NCBI GenBank assembly: GCA_900542985.1
Contig: UQPQ01000007.1
Location: 1-64,000 of the forward strand
Length of the DNA: 64,000 bases
DNA from: an uncultured Bacteroides sp.
GTDB taxonomy: Bacteria; Bacteroidota; Bacteroidia; Bacteroidales; Bacteroidaceae
Reading direction: 5' to 3'
The position numbers and the translations under genes are program-made. Below the pieces are notes generated by a model that was not told the DNA's origin, searched no databases, and was given only the letters and a program-made list of their open reading frames with translations. Positions 25,726-35,682 of this stretch are shown here, one piece after another (positions within the stretch are counted from its first letter, which is position 1; every line of letters begins with the position of its first letter).

Positions 25726-28059
25726 TCAGAATGGATAACCGATGGCGAAGTGGATACCCATTCCGTCTTTGAAGCGTGGAATGTTGTAGTATCCGCTCTT
25801 GCCGGTGTCGTAGGGTACGTGCAGGGCAATTCCCCAGTCGAGGCGGAGAATGAGGAACGACAAGTCGTAACGGATACCGATACCTGTACCCAGTGCAATG
25901 CTGTCGAAAAATCTGTTGAGGCTGAATTCTGCATTCGGTCGTGCTTCATCCTTTCGCATCAGCCAGACGTTTCCGGCATCGAGAAAGGCTGCTCCGTTCA
26001 GATTTCCTCCCAAAAACTTAGACAAGATGCGGAATCGGTATTCCAGGTTGGCTTCCAATTTGATGTCTCCGGTCTGATCGACATAAGAGTAGCGTGAGTT
26101 TTCCGCCGGATGAAAACGTCCCGGACCAATGGAACGGACCGTAAAGGCACGGATGCTGTTGGCTCCACCTACATAGAACTGTTCGCTATAAGGGGCAATT
26201 GTCTTGTTTCCGTATGCCCAAATGACACCTGCCATTACTCGGGTAGCCAGTTGTTGTTTGTCGCTAAGATAAAGCAGATGACGCATTTCCGAAGAAACTT
26301 TCAGAAACTGGGCAAACGGATTTCCCAGCAGTTTTTTATCCTGTTGGCTGAATTTCTGTCCGAACGCTGCATAGATAAGCGAAGTAACGTTTCCGGCAGA
26401 AGTGATGGAGTTTTCCCACCATATCCGGTTTCGTTTTTGTTCCCACGAGTTGTCGTAGGTAAATGTATAGGTCAGCGAAGGAATAAACTGGTCGTCCAGA
26501 CTTCGGAACAGCATCGGATTGGCCGTAGCTATTGAGTCGAAAGCCGCTGTACGGTGTTGCAGAACGTTGAATGCCAGATGTATGGGGGTTACGGTATGTT
26601 TCATTCCACGACGTGGGTAGAAGCTGTAGGATACATTACCGCCAAACGATAGCATCTTAAAGTAACGGGCACGGTTTACCTGGTCTACATACACTTTGAA
26701 GTTGGTTTGTGACGGGAAACGGAAGGGGTCTACACGGTCGCGAATCCAGGGGAGAACCAGTCGTGGAAACTCTAACGACAGCCCCGCGCCCAGTTCATAG
26801 GAATTCATGACCGAACTTTCTCCATCGACTGTAGAACTGGTCTGCCATTCGTATGAACCTTTCATTTCCAGATTGAGTGAAGCACCCATGCCACGGAAAT
26901 TTTTTCTCGACAACTTGAATATGGCTCCCGGACCGGTTTGCTTGGTACTTTTGGTGGTGACATTGAGTTCCAGCTCACTGTCGTAAGGCAAATCGAACAT
27001 TGCATTCACCTGTACATCAAGTGTATCACTATTCTCTGTACGGGGGGTATATCGCATTTCATTGTACTTGAATACACCTAAACGGGACAATGCTTCCTGA
27101 GTATAATTCTGTCTGCTTTGTGAGTATAACTCTCCCGAGCGATATAAGAACCGTTTACGGAGCACTCCATAACGGATGCCCAGTTTCTTGCCCGAATAGT
27201 GGACGGTAAAATTACGTGTCTGGAGTGAGTCGGTTGGTCGTTCTCCGTTGTATCCGGTCAGATAAACAGAAGTATGGCCGATATGATATCTGCGTAAGGC
27301 TTCTTGAGGGATGTTTTTTCTGGGTACAATTTTCAAGTTGACATATCCCGAACGCATCAGTGTATCGGCCAGGAAAGTGATAAATTCATTCCGGCAATAA
27401 TAATATCCGTTATCTCTCAGCAAATCGACAATTCTTTGGCGTTCTGCTTCCAGTCTGGTTACATCGAAGTTATCTCCCCGGTGTAAAAGACGTTCGTTTC
27501 GGGTAGCACGGATTAGGCTGTCTGCTCTTGGGGAGAATCCCTCGTACATGATAGAATCCAGATAATAAGGGCGTCCCATGTCAATGTGGTAACTGAGTTT
27601 CACAGCCCTTGGATTTTTGGTACTATCTACCTGGTAGGTAACTTTCCCGTTGAAGTATCCATAATCTCGGAGAAGGTTGCTTGCTACTTTGACACGTGTG
27701 TCGGGATTTACCTTTGACAGATAGACTGGGTCAGCAGCAAATTTCTTGAATATCCATTTGCCGATACCTTTTTCGTACCGTTCGAAACCATTGTAAATCC
27801 ATAGTCCTAACGGGAAAGGAATACGCATGGTCGGGCTACCGAAAAAAGAGTTGTTGGGCGCCACACTGATAGCTCCTTCCACTTCTTCCAGAGTTCTTTT
27901 TCCTGCAGCATTGAGGTCTTCATTCTGCACGGTAATGTCGTTGATTCCGGTATATAGCACTTCTTCCGCCGGCAGATTCTTGGTGGTAGAACATCCTGTA
28001 AAAATGAGCATAAACAGGAATATATACAGAATAATATGGGTGTTACTTTTCCTTCTCAT
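25726..28059 (-). CDS. tamL: TamL: lipidated TamA-like Omp85 outer-membrane protein
   Basis: Partner of TamB in moving or assembling outer-membrane components. From the ATG at 28059 the protein is 777 aa. It has a lipoprotein signal ending LIFTGC with Cys23, the feature that separates Bacteroidetes TamL from TamA. POTRA-like repeats occupy about 35-330. A C-terminal 16-strand-type barrel follows, with the loop-6 motif SIRAFTVRSIGPGRF and a terminal Phe (HFAIGYPF). An upstream ATG at 28143 is possible but would put 28 charged residues before the signal. The chosen start overlaps tamB by 17 nt, supporting coupled translation. Confidence 0.88.
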   Translation of the reverse strand: MRRKSNTHIILYIFLFMLIFTGCSTTKNLPAEEVLYTGINDITVQNEDLNAAGKRTLEEVEGAISVAPNNSFFGSPTMRIPFPLGLWIYNGFERYEKGIGKWIFKKFAADPVYLSKVNPDTRVKVASNLLRDYGYFNGKVTYQVDSTKNPRAVKLSYHIDMGRPYYLDSIMYEGFSPRADSLIRATRNERLLHRGDNFDVTRLEAERQRIVDLLRDNGYYYCRNEFITFLADTLMRSGYVNLKIVPRKNIPQEALRRYHIGHTSVYLTGYNGERPTDSLQTRNFTVHYSGKKLGIRYGVLRKRFLYRSGELYSQSRQNYTQEALSRLGVFKYNEMRYTPRTENSDTLDVQVNAMFDLPYDSELELNVTTKSTKQTGPGAIFKLSRKNFRGMGASLNLEMKGSYEWQTSSTVDGESSVMNSYELGAGLSLEFPRLVLPWIRDRVDPFRFPSQTNFKVYVDQVNRARYFKMLSFGGNVSYSFYPRRGMKHTVTPIHLAFNVLQHRTAAFDSIATANPMLFRSLDDQFIPSLTYTFTYDNSWEQKRNRIWWENSITSAGNVTSLIYAAFGQKFSQQDKKLLGNPFAQFLKVSSEMRHLLYLSDKQQLATRVMAGVIWAYGNKTIAPYSEQFYVGGANSIRAFTVRSIGPGRFHPAENSRYSYVDQTGDIKLEANLEYRFRILSKFLGGNLNGAAFLDAGNVWLMRKDEARPNAEFSLNRFFDSIALGTGIGIRYDLSFLILRLDWGIALHVPYDTGKSGYYNIPRFKDGMGIHFAIGYPF

Positions 28060-31000
28060 TTGTCTGTGTTTCAATAGGATTCTTTTTTCGGTTTCTGAAT
28101 ATGAATAATTCTCCCAAACGACTGATTTTCTTTCGTAGAACAATACCGGCTCCGGTTTCTATGACTTCACCGTCGAGGATACTTTCATAGTTCTTGTCGT
28201 GGAATAGTTTAATGTACCGGGTACCACTGTTGTCTAAGCGGTATTCCAATGATACATTGTCGATGAACGACTCGTCTTGCTGTACATCGTTTCCTGTCGA
28301 AATTTTTCCGCCTATGACAACCCGGAAGCGGTTGTTCCAGAAGCGTTTGGCAAACTGGAAGTTATAATCTGTTCTGCTGCTTCCTGTCTCCTCTTCATTT
28401 GTAGTCTCCATTCCAAAGTTGATATCGACCGTTTTCAGGGCATCTCCGGCTATACTCTGTATTTCCTTTTGCAGGAAAGAGTTGAGTACATTGTTTGTAT
28501 TGAATGCTTTTCCGGAACCCATATTGCTTTCGCTCAGATACATACCTGTAACAAGCATCGTTACTGCCAGCTTGTTTTTTTCTTCTGCCGACATGGAAGC
28601 CAGCTCGTTCTGTATGGTACCGTCTTCGGGAGCTTCGAGTGTAAATGTAAAACCTAAGTTTTCCAATCGGTTGGTAATACTTACCCCCACATTAAAGGTA
28701 ACCATGCGGGAGCTCTGTCCTTCTTGTGTAACAGAGGCACGAACTCGCTCGGATGCTTTGATATTCAGATTCGGGTTCATTACATTTCCTGTCCATTCTA
28801 TATAGCTGCCACTTTGTATATAGAAGGTTTTTAGTGGAATAATAGGCATGGCATATTTCATTTCTCCACTCATCAGGGCATAGCGTCCGTTAAGCAGCAT
28901 GTTTCCGTCAGGCTGGTATTGGAAAGAAAGATCTCCTCCTCCTTCCAGCAGCATGTAGTTGCTTCCGTCTTCATTCAGGTCTACGCGGCATTGCACTGCT
29001 TCGTCTATGTGGAGTGTCATCAGCATATCAATACCTCCTAATGTCATGGCTTGTACCGGATGACGTGTGGTTTGGGCAGTATCGCTGAAATTGACAAAAG
29101 TGACCGTTTCGTTCAGTCGGTCTTCTACTGTGAGTGGAGAATCTTTCAATACATAGGTAAAGTTGCTGCTTCCTAATACATTCATGTTTCCACGCATTGT
29201 AAGAGATTCAGGCGTACCTTTTAGTACCGAGTTAAAGTCTACATACAGTTTGCCGTATACGAGTGCTTCTTTAGTACGTTTGGCATTCAGCAATTCGAAG
29301 TTATGCGCATTCATTTTGAGGTCTATCTGTATCTGTGCCATATCTTTCATGTCCACAGTTCCATTGATGGCAAAAGGAGTTTTCCCTTCAGTAAATATGC
29401 TGAAGTCTTTGAAAGCCAGTTTGCTGTCTGTAATTTTAACAGGCCGGTTGTCGAAGCGTAAGTTAAGCGATGCCTGAGGAATGTCAATAGCCACACTGTC
29501 CAATCCTATTTCTCCATTGAAAAGAGGTTGGGTGGTAGAGCCGGATATGGATAAATTGCCATCAATATCTCCTTTTAGCATGGCCATTTTATCTGGAATG
29601 AATGCATTGGCAACAGGTAGTGGGAAATGATGAATTTCCATATCTGCCATTATCTTATCTGTGCCTTTAGGAGTAAGAGGGGTGAAGTAAGAGCCATTTA
29701 TGGTCATAACTTCTTCTTCATTGTGTACCACAAAGCCGTCTATGCTGTGCTCTCCATTTTCTTTGGGAAGATATACAGTACTAATAGACCAGTCTCCTAA
29801 TGGTTGTTTGTTGTAAGCCAGTTTTTCGACAGTTGTTTCAAGGGCAATCTGCGATTCGGATTCATTCTGTACATAATGGGTTTCTGCAGTGATGGATCCG
29901 GCTATATCGGGCATATAGGGAATGATTCTTCTGAATTCGGCAATGTCTATCTTGTTGAGCATAAAAGTAATGTCTTGCTGTACGGTGGAATCGGGAGCCG
30001 AATAGAGATGCATTCCGGTATGATTCTTGTCGTAGAGGCTCATGTCGGCAAAAATTTTACCTTTGTCGCTAAGGTAAATATAGTTACGTGGATTTACCTT
30101 AAACGGGCGATAGACCAATGTGGGTTCTTCCGGTATGACATGTAAGCTGATGCCCTTATTTCTTAAGTTAGCATTGAAGCCGATATAAGCCCCCCGTTCT
30201 TTTTGTCCGTTCAGGTATTCAATCATCATTTGTGCGTCGTTTGCCCCTACATAACCGTTTAGGGATACATCAAAAGCCTCTTGATGAGAATTAGCCAATG
30301 CTTTTATACCACTGCGGAAATTAATTTCAGCAGTGTCTTGTTGGGCCGTGAAATAAATACTGTCAAGAGACAGGCTGTCTGTGTGTAATCCATACAGATT
30401 GACTGAACCATTCAGCCCGGTTTGGGCAGAAGTATTCAAGTCAATTAACAGCCGGTTGTAGTAGATGTGGTTGCTCGACAAAAGATTGGCTATCGGATTG
30501 TCTTTTCCGGATATAATCTTGATGCGAGTAGTCGGTAATAGTGTCTTGATAAAAGGCTGATCAATGTATTTCTTTTTCCACTGAGAGTCCAGTTCTTTGG
30601 AAATCTTGTTCAGACTGGCTGTCAGTTTATCAAGATTTTGCTGTGATTTGAAAAGGAAAGTCAGATCGCCGGCATTTACAAAACTCCGGATAGAGTCTTT
30701 TGTAAGCGCCAGGCCTGCATGTAAATCTTTTGTCGAAAATGTTTTTTCTGCAGTAATCAGTTTGTTGTTTGTTACATCTGCACGTACTTTGTGGGTTTGC
30801 TTCATGTCTGTCTGTAGCGTAACACTGATTTGCTGTGATACTTTCAGTGGATTGGGAGTCAGTTGCATGGCATACAGATCCAGCTGGTTGACGCTGGCAT
30901 TAACAGTTGCATCTATCTGCTTGGGTTTAAACAAGCCTTCTATGGTAGTCTGTATGTCTATTGCATTGTCTTTGGCATTGAGGTGTGCCAATAATTTGTT

Positions 31001-32647
31001 TTGTGCAACAGTTGCATCCATTTGTACTCCAGAGAAAAAGCGGGAACCGTACTCCAGATGATTCAATTCTGCTTCAAGTTGGGCTGATGTGGAATGTGAG
31101 AAGATATCAAATCCTTTTCCCTGTACTTTGGCAGATGCAGATAGGGCATATAAAGAATCCTGTGGGATAAATTTATGCAGGTCTATTTCTTTGATATCCA
31201 GTTTTGCTGCGTACTCCTGAGTGGACAGATTATAACCTCCGGACAGGAATATGCTGTCGGTATGATGAGTCAGTGTGGTCGTTGTCTGGAGTAACGTTCC
31301 TTTAATCAGGTTTTTGCTTTCCAGTATCACGTCGGAAGGAACAGCAATTCCTTTTGCAATTTGTGAGATGAATTGCATGTTTTGGGTTTGTGTAGAAAGA
31401 GAAAGTGAACCATCCCGATAGATACTGTCAAGCGGATTCGTGATACTTCCCGAAATGTTGCTTTGGAAAACTTCCGGAATGCGGACGGTCAAGTTGGTCA
31501 GGTTCAGTTGATTAAGATTTCCATCTATGCCGGCACGAATCTGCAGTGGTGCAGAAGGATAGTACTTGACTAACTCTTCCGGCATATCCGGCAATAATCT
31601 GAACAGGTCTGTTTTTCCTATATCAGCCATCAGACGGGCATGCATATTACCTTCAGAGTTTGTATCTGTTACTCCCCAGTCCATATTGGCTGTAAACTCG
31701 ATGAAAGAATCGGTCGTCTTGATTTGCAGCGATGGCACACTCAGTGTTTTGTCATTGGATACAAGTCTTCCTTGAGCCGAAGTAATTTTCAGTCCCGAAC
31801 GTTCTTCAAGGTCGAATTCCTTGATAAGAGCTTTCATGTCGTTGCCGGCATAATAAAGTGAGTCGAGAGACAGGTTCAGATTGGTGACAGCAATATGCGT
31901 GGGGTCCAGTCCCACTGTCTGAGGCTGGTTGCCGGTATTGTAGTTTATCTTGCTTTTTCTTATTTCGAAGTGTCGGGCAGAATAAGCCATCTGATGCAAG
32001 TCTACCAATCCGTCGGAAAGCGATGCATTATTCAATTGCAGTTGCATGTCTATGCTGTCGAGGGGCATTTGCATGTGGAAAGATACATTCTGCAGATTAA
32101 TTTTCTGCAGCATAATCTTCCAGTACATCGGAGCACTGGAGGTAGTATCGGGAGGAGTGGGAGTAGTATCGTTCAAGCATAATGTTACATGGGTGTTTTC
32201 CAGTAAAAACTTGTTGACGATAGCTGTTTCCGGAGAAAGAGCTACTCCATGTGAGGAGATGAACAACTTTCCCAAGTCTCCTTTCAACTGCATGCCCTCA
32301 ATCAGGTTTGATGTATTGACTGTAGCTTTTTTCAGCTCTAACCCATCCAGTTCTATCTGTTGTTTCAGCAGAGGAAGTAATTGTACTTTTACCGTAAGCT
32401 GTTCGGCTTGCAGTATCGTGTCTTGTCCTTGAACGGCAAGTGTATTGTGTACTACCAGGTCGAGTGGGAAAGACAGAGAAATGCGTTTGATACTGATATG
32501 CATGCCAGTGCTTTCGGAAGCATATCGAGTAGCCTGTTGTACAAGAAAGTTCTGAATAGGAGGTATGTATATAAAGATACATAGTATAATAAATAAGACA
32601 AAGGGTGACAGAAGTATAGCTGTTCCCCATTTGACGCTTCTTTTCAT
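28043..32647 (-). CDS. tamB: TamB-family translocation/assembly module protein
   Basis: 1534 aa. A single N-terminal TM anchor (about 9-32) is followed by a very long repetitive beta-rich region typical of the AsmA/TamB bridge-like lipid-transfer superfamily. The conserved C-terminal DUF490/TamB domain (about 1180-1480) contains YALMSGEMKYAMPIIPLKTF, SYIEWTGNVMNPNLNIKASE and FTLEAPEDGTIQNELASMS. It spans the periplasm from inner membrane to TamL. The 3' end overlaps tamL. A near-match -7 box (TATATTCG) is at 32674-32681. Confidence 0.94.
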   Translation of the reverse strand: MKRSVKWGTAILLSPFVLFIILCIFIYIPPIQNFLVQQATRYASESTGMHISIKRISLSFPLDLVVHNTLAVQGQDTILQAEQLTVKVQLLPLLKQQIELDGLELKKATVNTSNLIEGMQLKGDLGKLFISSHGVALSPETAIVNKFLLENTHVTLCLNDTTPTPPDTTSSAPMYWKIMLQKINLQNVSFHMQMPLDSIDMQLQLNNASLSDGLVDLHQMAYSARHFEIRKSKINYNTGNQPQTVGLDPTHIAVTNLNLSLDSLYYAGNDMKALIKEFDLEERSGLKITSAQGRLVSNDKTLSVPSLQIKTTDSFIEFTANMDWGVTDTNSEGNMHARLMADIGKTDLFRLLPDMPEELVKYYPSAPLQIRAGIDGNLNQLNLTNLTVRIPEVFQSNISGSITNPLDSIYRDGSLSLSTQTQNMQFISQIAKGIAVPSDVILESKNLIKGTLLQTTTTLTHHTDSIFLSGGYNLSTQEYAAKLDIKEIDLHKFIPQDSLYALSASAKVQGKGFDIFSHSTSAQLEAELNHLEYGSRFFSGVQMDATVAQNKLLAHLNAKDNAIDIQTTIEGLFKPKQIDATVNASVNQLDLYAMQLTPNPLKVSQQISVTLQTDMKQTHKVRADVTNNKLITAEKTFSTKDLHAGLALTKDSIRSFVNAGDLTFLFKSQQNLDKLTASLNKISKELDSQWKKKYIDQPFIKTLLPTTRIKIISGKDNPIANLLSSNHIYYNRLLIDLNTSAQTGLNGSVNLYGLHTDSLSLDSIYFTAQQDTAEINFRSGIKALANSHQEAFDVSLNGYVGANDAQMMIEYLNGQKERGAYIGFNANLRNKGISLHVIPEEPTLVYRPFKVNPRNYIYLSDKGKIFADMSLYDKNHTGMHLYSAPDSTVQQDITFMLNKIDIAEFRRIIPYMPDIAGSITAETHYVQNESESQIALETTVEKLAYNKQPLGDWSISTVYLPKENGEHSIDGFVVHNEEEVMTINGSYFTPLTPKGTDKIMADMEIHHFPLPVANAFIPDKMAMLKGDIDGNLSISGSTTQPLFNGEIGLDSVAIDIPQASLNLRFDNRPVKITDSKLAFKDFSIFTEGKTPFAINGTVDMKDMAQIQIDLKMNAHNFELLNAKRTKEALVYGKLYVDFNSVLKGTPESLTMRGNMNVLGSSNFTYVLKDSPLTVEDRLNETVTFVNFSDTAQTTRHPVQAMTLGGIDMLMTLHIDEAVQCRVDLNEDGSNYMLLEGGGDLSFQYQPDGNMLLNGRYALMSGEMKYAMPIIPLKTFYIQSGSYIEWTGNVMNPNLNIKASERVRASVTQEGQSSRMVTFNVGVSITNRLENLGFTFTLEAPEDGTIQNELASMSAEEKNKLAVTMLVTGMYLSESNMGSGKAFNTNNVLNSFLQKEIQSIAGDALKTVDINFGMETTNEEETGSSRTDYNFQFAKRFWNNRFRVVIGGKISTGNDVQQDESFIDNVSLEYRLDNSGTRYIKLFHDKNYESILDGEVIETGAGIVLRKKISRLGELFIFRNRKKNPIETQTNEKEK

Positions 32648-32745
32648 ATTTCAGTATTATGATTGTTTTATTGCGAATATACATAAAATAACCGATATAG
32701 GAAGCATTTTGTTTGTCAACTGTGTGTATAGATAATAATTCTTTT

Positions 32746-32753
32746 TACCTTTG
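32746..32753 (+). promoter_or_regulatory. -7 element of nucleotidyltransferase gene
   Basis: TACCTTTG, exact consensus. The predicted start near 32760 lies downstream of an in-frame ATG at 32713, so translation must begin later, at 32782. Confidence 0.7.
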
Positions 32754-32781
32754 CGCATACTTAATTAAAATTGATAAACTT

Positions 32782-33687
32782 ATGAAACCAACTTTGTTCG
32801 TATTGGCTGCAGGTATGGGAAGCCGTTATGGTGGTCTGAAGCAGCTGGATGGTTTGGGCCCAAATGGAGAAACCATCATGGATTATTCTATATTTGATGC
32901 TATTCGTGGAGGATTTGGAAAGATCGTCTTTGTAATCCGTAAAGATTTTGAACAGGATTTCCGCGAAAAGATTATCAGCAAATATGAAAATCATATTCCG
33001 GTAGAAGTTGTATTCCAGTCAATCGATAAATTGCCTGCAGGCTTTACTTGCCCGGAAGGCCGTGTAAAACCTTGGGGAACCAACCATGCTGTATTGATGG
33101 GAAAAGATGTAATCAAGGAACCTTTTGCCGTGATTAATGCAGATGACTTTTATGGTCGCGACAGTTTTGCGGTAATAGGAAAATATTTGTCGGAACTTCC
33201 GGAAGGAAAAGAAAACGACTATTGTATGGTAGGATTCCGTGTAGGTAATACTTTGTCTGAAAGTGGTACCGTAGCTCGTGGTATCTGTTCTACAGACGAA
33301 AATGACCATCTGACAACGGTAGTAGAACGCACAGAAATTATGCGTATCAATGGTGCGGTAAGCTATAAAGACGAACAGGGGGAATGGGTGGCTGTAGAAG
33401 ACAATACTCCTGTTTCAATGAACATGTGGGGCTTTACTCCGGACTATTTCCGTTATTCGGAAGACTACTTTGTAGAGTTCCTGAAAGAAAACGGTTCGAA
33501 TATTAAGGCTGAATACTTTATTCCGTTGATGGTAAATAAGTTGATTAACGATGGAACAGCTACAGTAAAAGTGTTGGATACTACTTCAAAATGGTTTGGT
33601 GTGACTTATGCTGCCGACCGTCAGAGTGTCGTAGATAAGATCCAGGCATTGGTAGATGCTGGGGAATATCCAAGCAAATTGTTTTAA
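32782..33687 (+). CDS. sugar-phosphate nucleotidyltransferase family protein
   Basis: 301 aa Rossmann-like NTP transferase, cytoplasmic. N-terminal nucleotide loop LAAGMGSRYGGLKQLDGLGP (residues about 8-27), the catalytic metal region VINADDFYGRDSF (about 113), and WGFTPDYF near 215. This subgroup occurs in many Bacteroidetes and Firmicutes, and its sugar substrate is not established. It stands alone with its own promoter; no sugar-kinase or glycosyltransferase neighbour indicates a pathway. Confidence 0.85.
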   Translation: MKPTLFVLAAGMGSRYGGLKQLDGLGPNGETIMDYSIFDAIRGGFGKIVFVIRKDFEQDFREKIISKYENHIPVEVVFQSIDKLPAGFTCPEGRVKPWGTNHAVLMGKDVIKEPFAVINADDFYGRDSFAVIGKYLSELPEGKENDYCMVGFRVGNTLSESGTVARGICSTDENDHLTTVVERTEIMRINGAVSYKDEQGEWVAVEDNTPVSMNMWGFTPDYFRYSEDYFVEFLKENGSNIKAEYFIPLMVNKLINDGTATVKVLDTTSKWFGVTYAADRQSVVDKIQALVDAGEYPSKLF

Positions 33688-33705
33688 GTAATAATATAAT
33701 TCTAT

Positions 33706-33750
33706 AATCCTCTGTGATGACGTCTTACGGCTTATCGCAGAGGATTTTTT
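33706..33750 (+). terminator. terminator overlapping the ogt 3' end
   Basis: AATCCTCTG (33706-33714) pairs with CAGAGGATT (33738-33746), extended by GAT/ATC-type pairs, followed by TTTTTT. The distal arm lies inside the last codons of the convergent ogt gene. Confidence 0.75.
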
Positions 33751-34277
33751 GTGTCTTTTAATGGAGGAAGTATAAATTTTCCAGTATCAATGCCCTCCAA
33801 TTTCAATAGGGTAATTTTTCGTTCTATTCCTCCGGCATATCCGGTCAGGCTTCCGTTGCTTCCTATTACTCTGTGGCAAGGTATGATAATGCTGACAGGA
33901 TTATGCCCTATAGCTCCTCCGATGGCCTGTGCCGACATGCTTTGCCGGTTGTTTTGGCGGGCTACTTCTTTAGCAATATCTTTGTAGGTTACCGTTTCTC
34001 CGTAAGGAATGCGTTTCAGTATTTCCCATACAGCCAGTCGGAAGGGAGTATCTTTTAGTTCGATATTTGGAAAGTAATCAGGATTTTCTCCTTTAAAGTA
34101 AGTATCCAGCCATTCTTGAGTTTGCCGGAAGACCGAAAGTAAAGTTGTGGTTTTGTCTGCAGGCAAATGCGAAGGGAAATATTTTTGTCCCTCTATCCAT
34201 AATCCGGTGAGGTGTGTGCCGTTGCTTGCCAATGTTATTTTACCGATGGGTGATGTGTAGTAGTAAGTGTAAAACAT
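33732..34277 (-). CDS. ogt: methylated-DNA--protein-cysteine methyltransferase
   Basis: Suicide repair of O6-methylguanine and O4-methylthymine. 181 aa with the active-site motif IIPCHRVIGSNG (acceptor Cys134), GGAIGHNP upstream, and GYAGGIERKITLLKLE downstream. The N-terminal RNase-H-like domain of the Ogt/MGMT fold is present (about 1-75). There is no Ada-type regulatory domain. It is monocistronic and convergent with the nucleotidyltransferase gene. Confidence 0.95.
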   Translation of the reverse strand: MFYTYYYTSPIGKITLASNGTHLTGLWIEGQKYFPSHLPADKTTTLLSVFRQTQEWLDTYFKGENPDYFPNIELKDTPFRLAVWEILKRIPYGETVTYKDIAKEVARQNNRQSMSAQAIGGAIGHNPVSIIIPCHRVIGSNGSLTGYAGGIERKITLLKLEGIDTGKFILPPLKDTKNPLR

Positions 34278-34332
34278 ATAGATAAGGTAGAAGACAATAT
34301 TAAATGAATTTGGATGAAAGGGGGTAAAATAA

Positions 34333-34362
34333 AAAAAGAGTTACTAAAAAGTAACTCTTTTT
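34333..34362. terminator. terminator of tRNA-Lys (bidirectional)
   Basis: AAAAAGAGTTAC (34333-34344) pairs perfectly with GTAACTCTTTTT (34351-34362) around a 6-nt loop, with T-tracts on both strands. It starts 3 nt past the tRNA. Confidence 0.9.
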
Positions 34363-34365
34363 ATT

Positions 34366-34441
34366 TGGTGATCCGCCTGGGGCTCGAACCCAGGACCCCA
34401 ACATTAAAAGTGTTGTGCTCTACCTGCTGAGCTAGCGAATC
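34366..34441 (-). tRNA. tRNA-Lys (TTT)
   Basis: Minus-strand cloverleaf with acceptor GATTCGC/GCGGATC, anticodon loop CTTTTAA (anticodon TTT) and T-arm CTGGG-TTCGAGC-CCCAG. Discriminator A is at 34369, and the next three bases read CCA, so the tail appears encoded. Confidence 0.95.
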
Positions 34442-34476
34442 AGACCTGTGTTGCAGTCATTTCCTGATTGCGAGTG

Positions 34477-34508
34477 CAAAGGTATGATGTTTTCTTGAAA
34501 CTACCAAA
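34477..34508 (-). promoter_or_regulatory. tRNA-Lys promoter
   Basis: On the minus strand: TTTG (34508-34505), exactly 20 nt, TACCTTTG (34484-34477), then CACTCGCA, a start-region sequence shared with the tRNA-Leu and susC promoters in this window. Confidence 0.88.
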
Positions 34509-34530
34509 TAATGCAATAACTTTTTTGAAA

Positions 34531-35670
34531 TTATTTTTCTTCTTTTGATGTATCATCTTTATTATCAGAACTGTATGATTCTGATAAAAATGCAAGATCT
34601 TTCTTTCTGATGTAACGCTGATAGTAGGAAAGCAGTAAAGTAGTACAAGGTAAAGCAATAATCATTCCCAACATTCCCATCAGCGATCCCCAAACAGATA
34701 AAGATAATAGGATGATGGCAGGATTCAATCCGGTAATCTTTCCCATGATTTTAGGAACGAGTATGGTATCTTGTATAAGCTGTACGATGCAGAATACCAA
34801 TAAAGCCAGTCCGAGAACCCACCAGAAGTTTTGTCCTGTATCGGCAGCCTTTAATAAAGCTAATAAAATGGTAGGTATAAAACCTATGATTTGGAGATAA
34901 GGAACCATATTGAGAAGTCCGATAAACATACCTAATCCAATTGCCAAAGGAAAATCGATAATTAAGAAACCGATACTAAATAGAACTCCTACACAAAAAG
35001 CAACCAAAGCCTGACCTCTGAAATAGCGGTTCATGCTGTCTTTTATGTCGTTGGTGATACGGATGACCATATCACGGTGTTTGGCTTGTATCAGATTAAT
35101 CCACCCGCTGGCTATTTGTTCGTAATCCAGCAGAATGAAGAAAAAATACAAGAGGATAATAAACCCTGTCAGTATAGCCAGTACAATATTATATGAAGTA
35201 GATAGTAAGTTCCATACCTGTGGTATCAGCTTTTGTGCGGCTCTTACCATATTTTCAGTACTCAGTGTTTCCTGCCACCAGTTTATATCAATATTGTTCC
35301 GGATAAACTCACTGACTGTTGCAGGTATAGAAGAATATTTTTCTCCTTCTATAAAATAAACTTCGAGCAGATGTTTTAACTTGATACCTTCTTCTATCAT
35401 AGGTGGAATAAAGAGCATGCAAGCTGCTGCTATCACAATAATAAGTGTAAGCATGACTGCAAGAATGGAAACAACCCGGTTTTTCAAATGCAATTTGTTC
35501 TGATAAAACAAGACCATGGGGTAAGTAAGATAGGCTATCAGCCATGCGATGAAAAAGGGTAGCAGCGCTCCACTCAATCTGTTTAACAGATAGAGTATTC
35601 CTATGATGACAGCTCCGCTTAAGATTCCTCTGATAAAGCTGTCGAAAGTAATTTTCTTTTGGGTAAGCAT
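34531..35670 (-). CDS. AI-2E-family (UPF0118) transporter
   Basis: 379 aa polytopic inner-membrane protein with about eight hydrophobic segments in the paired arrangement of the PF01594 family. Family features are SGALLPFFIAWLIAYLTYPM near residue 30, GQALVAFCVGVLFSIGFLII near 217 and NPAIILLSLSVWGSLMGMLG near 318. Members have been linked to AI-2 export, Na+/H+ antiport and other tasks, so the substrate is unknown. It ends with a charged tail and is 12 nt downstream of tdk, hence probably co-transcribed. Confidence 0.87.
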   Translation of the reverse strand: MLTQKKITFDSFIRGILSGAVIIGILYLLNRLSGALLPFFIAWLIAYLTYPMVLFYQNKLHLKNRVVSILAVMLTLIIVIAAACMLFIPPMIEEGIKLKHLLEVYFIEGEKYSSIPATVSEFIRNNIDINWWQETLSTENMVRAAQKLIPQVWNLLSTSYNIVLAILTGFIILLYFFFILLDYEQIASGWINLIQAKHRDMVIRITNDIKDSMNRYFRGQALVAFCVGVLFSIGFLIIDFPLAIGLGMFIGLLNMVPYLQIIGFIPTILLALLKAADTGQNFWWVLGLALLVFCIVQLIQDTILVPKIMGKITGLNPAIILLSLSVWGSLMGMLGMIIALPCTTLLLSYYQRYIRKKDLAFLSESYSSDNKDDTSKEEK

Positions 35671-35682
35671 AATACTATAGGC

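Noticed and set aside
32713-32781. Upstream start for the nucleotidyltransferase
   Set aside because: It lies ahead of the TACCTTTG promoter element, and the extra residues are not part of the family fold.
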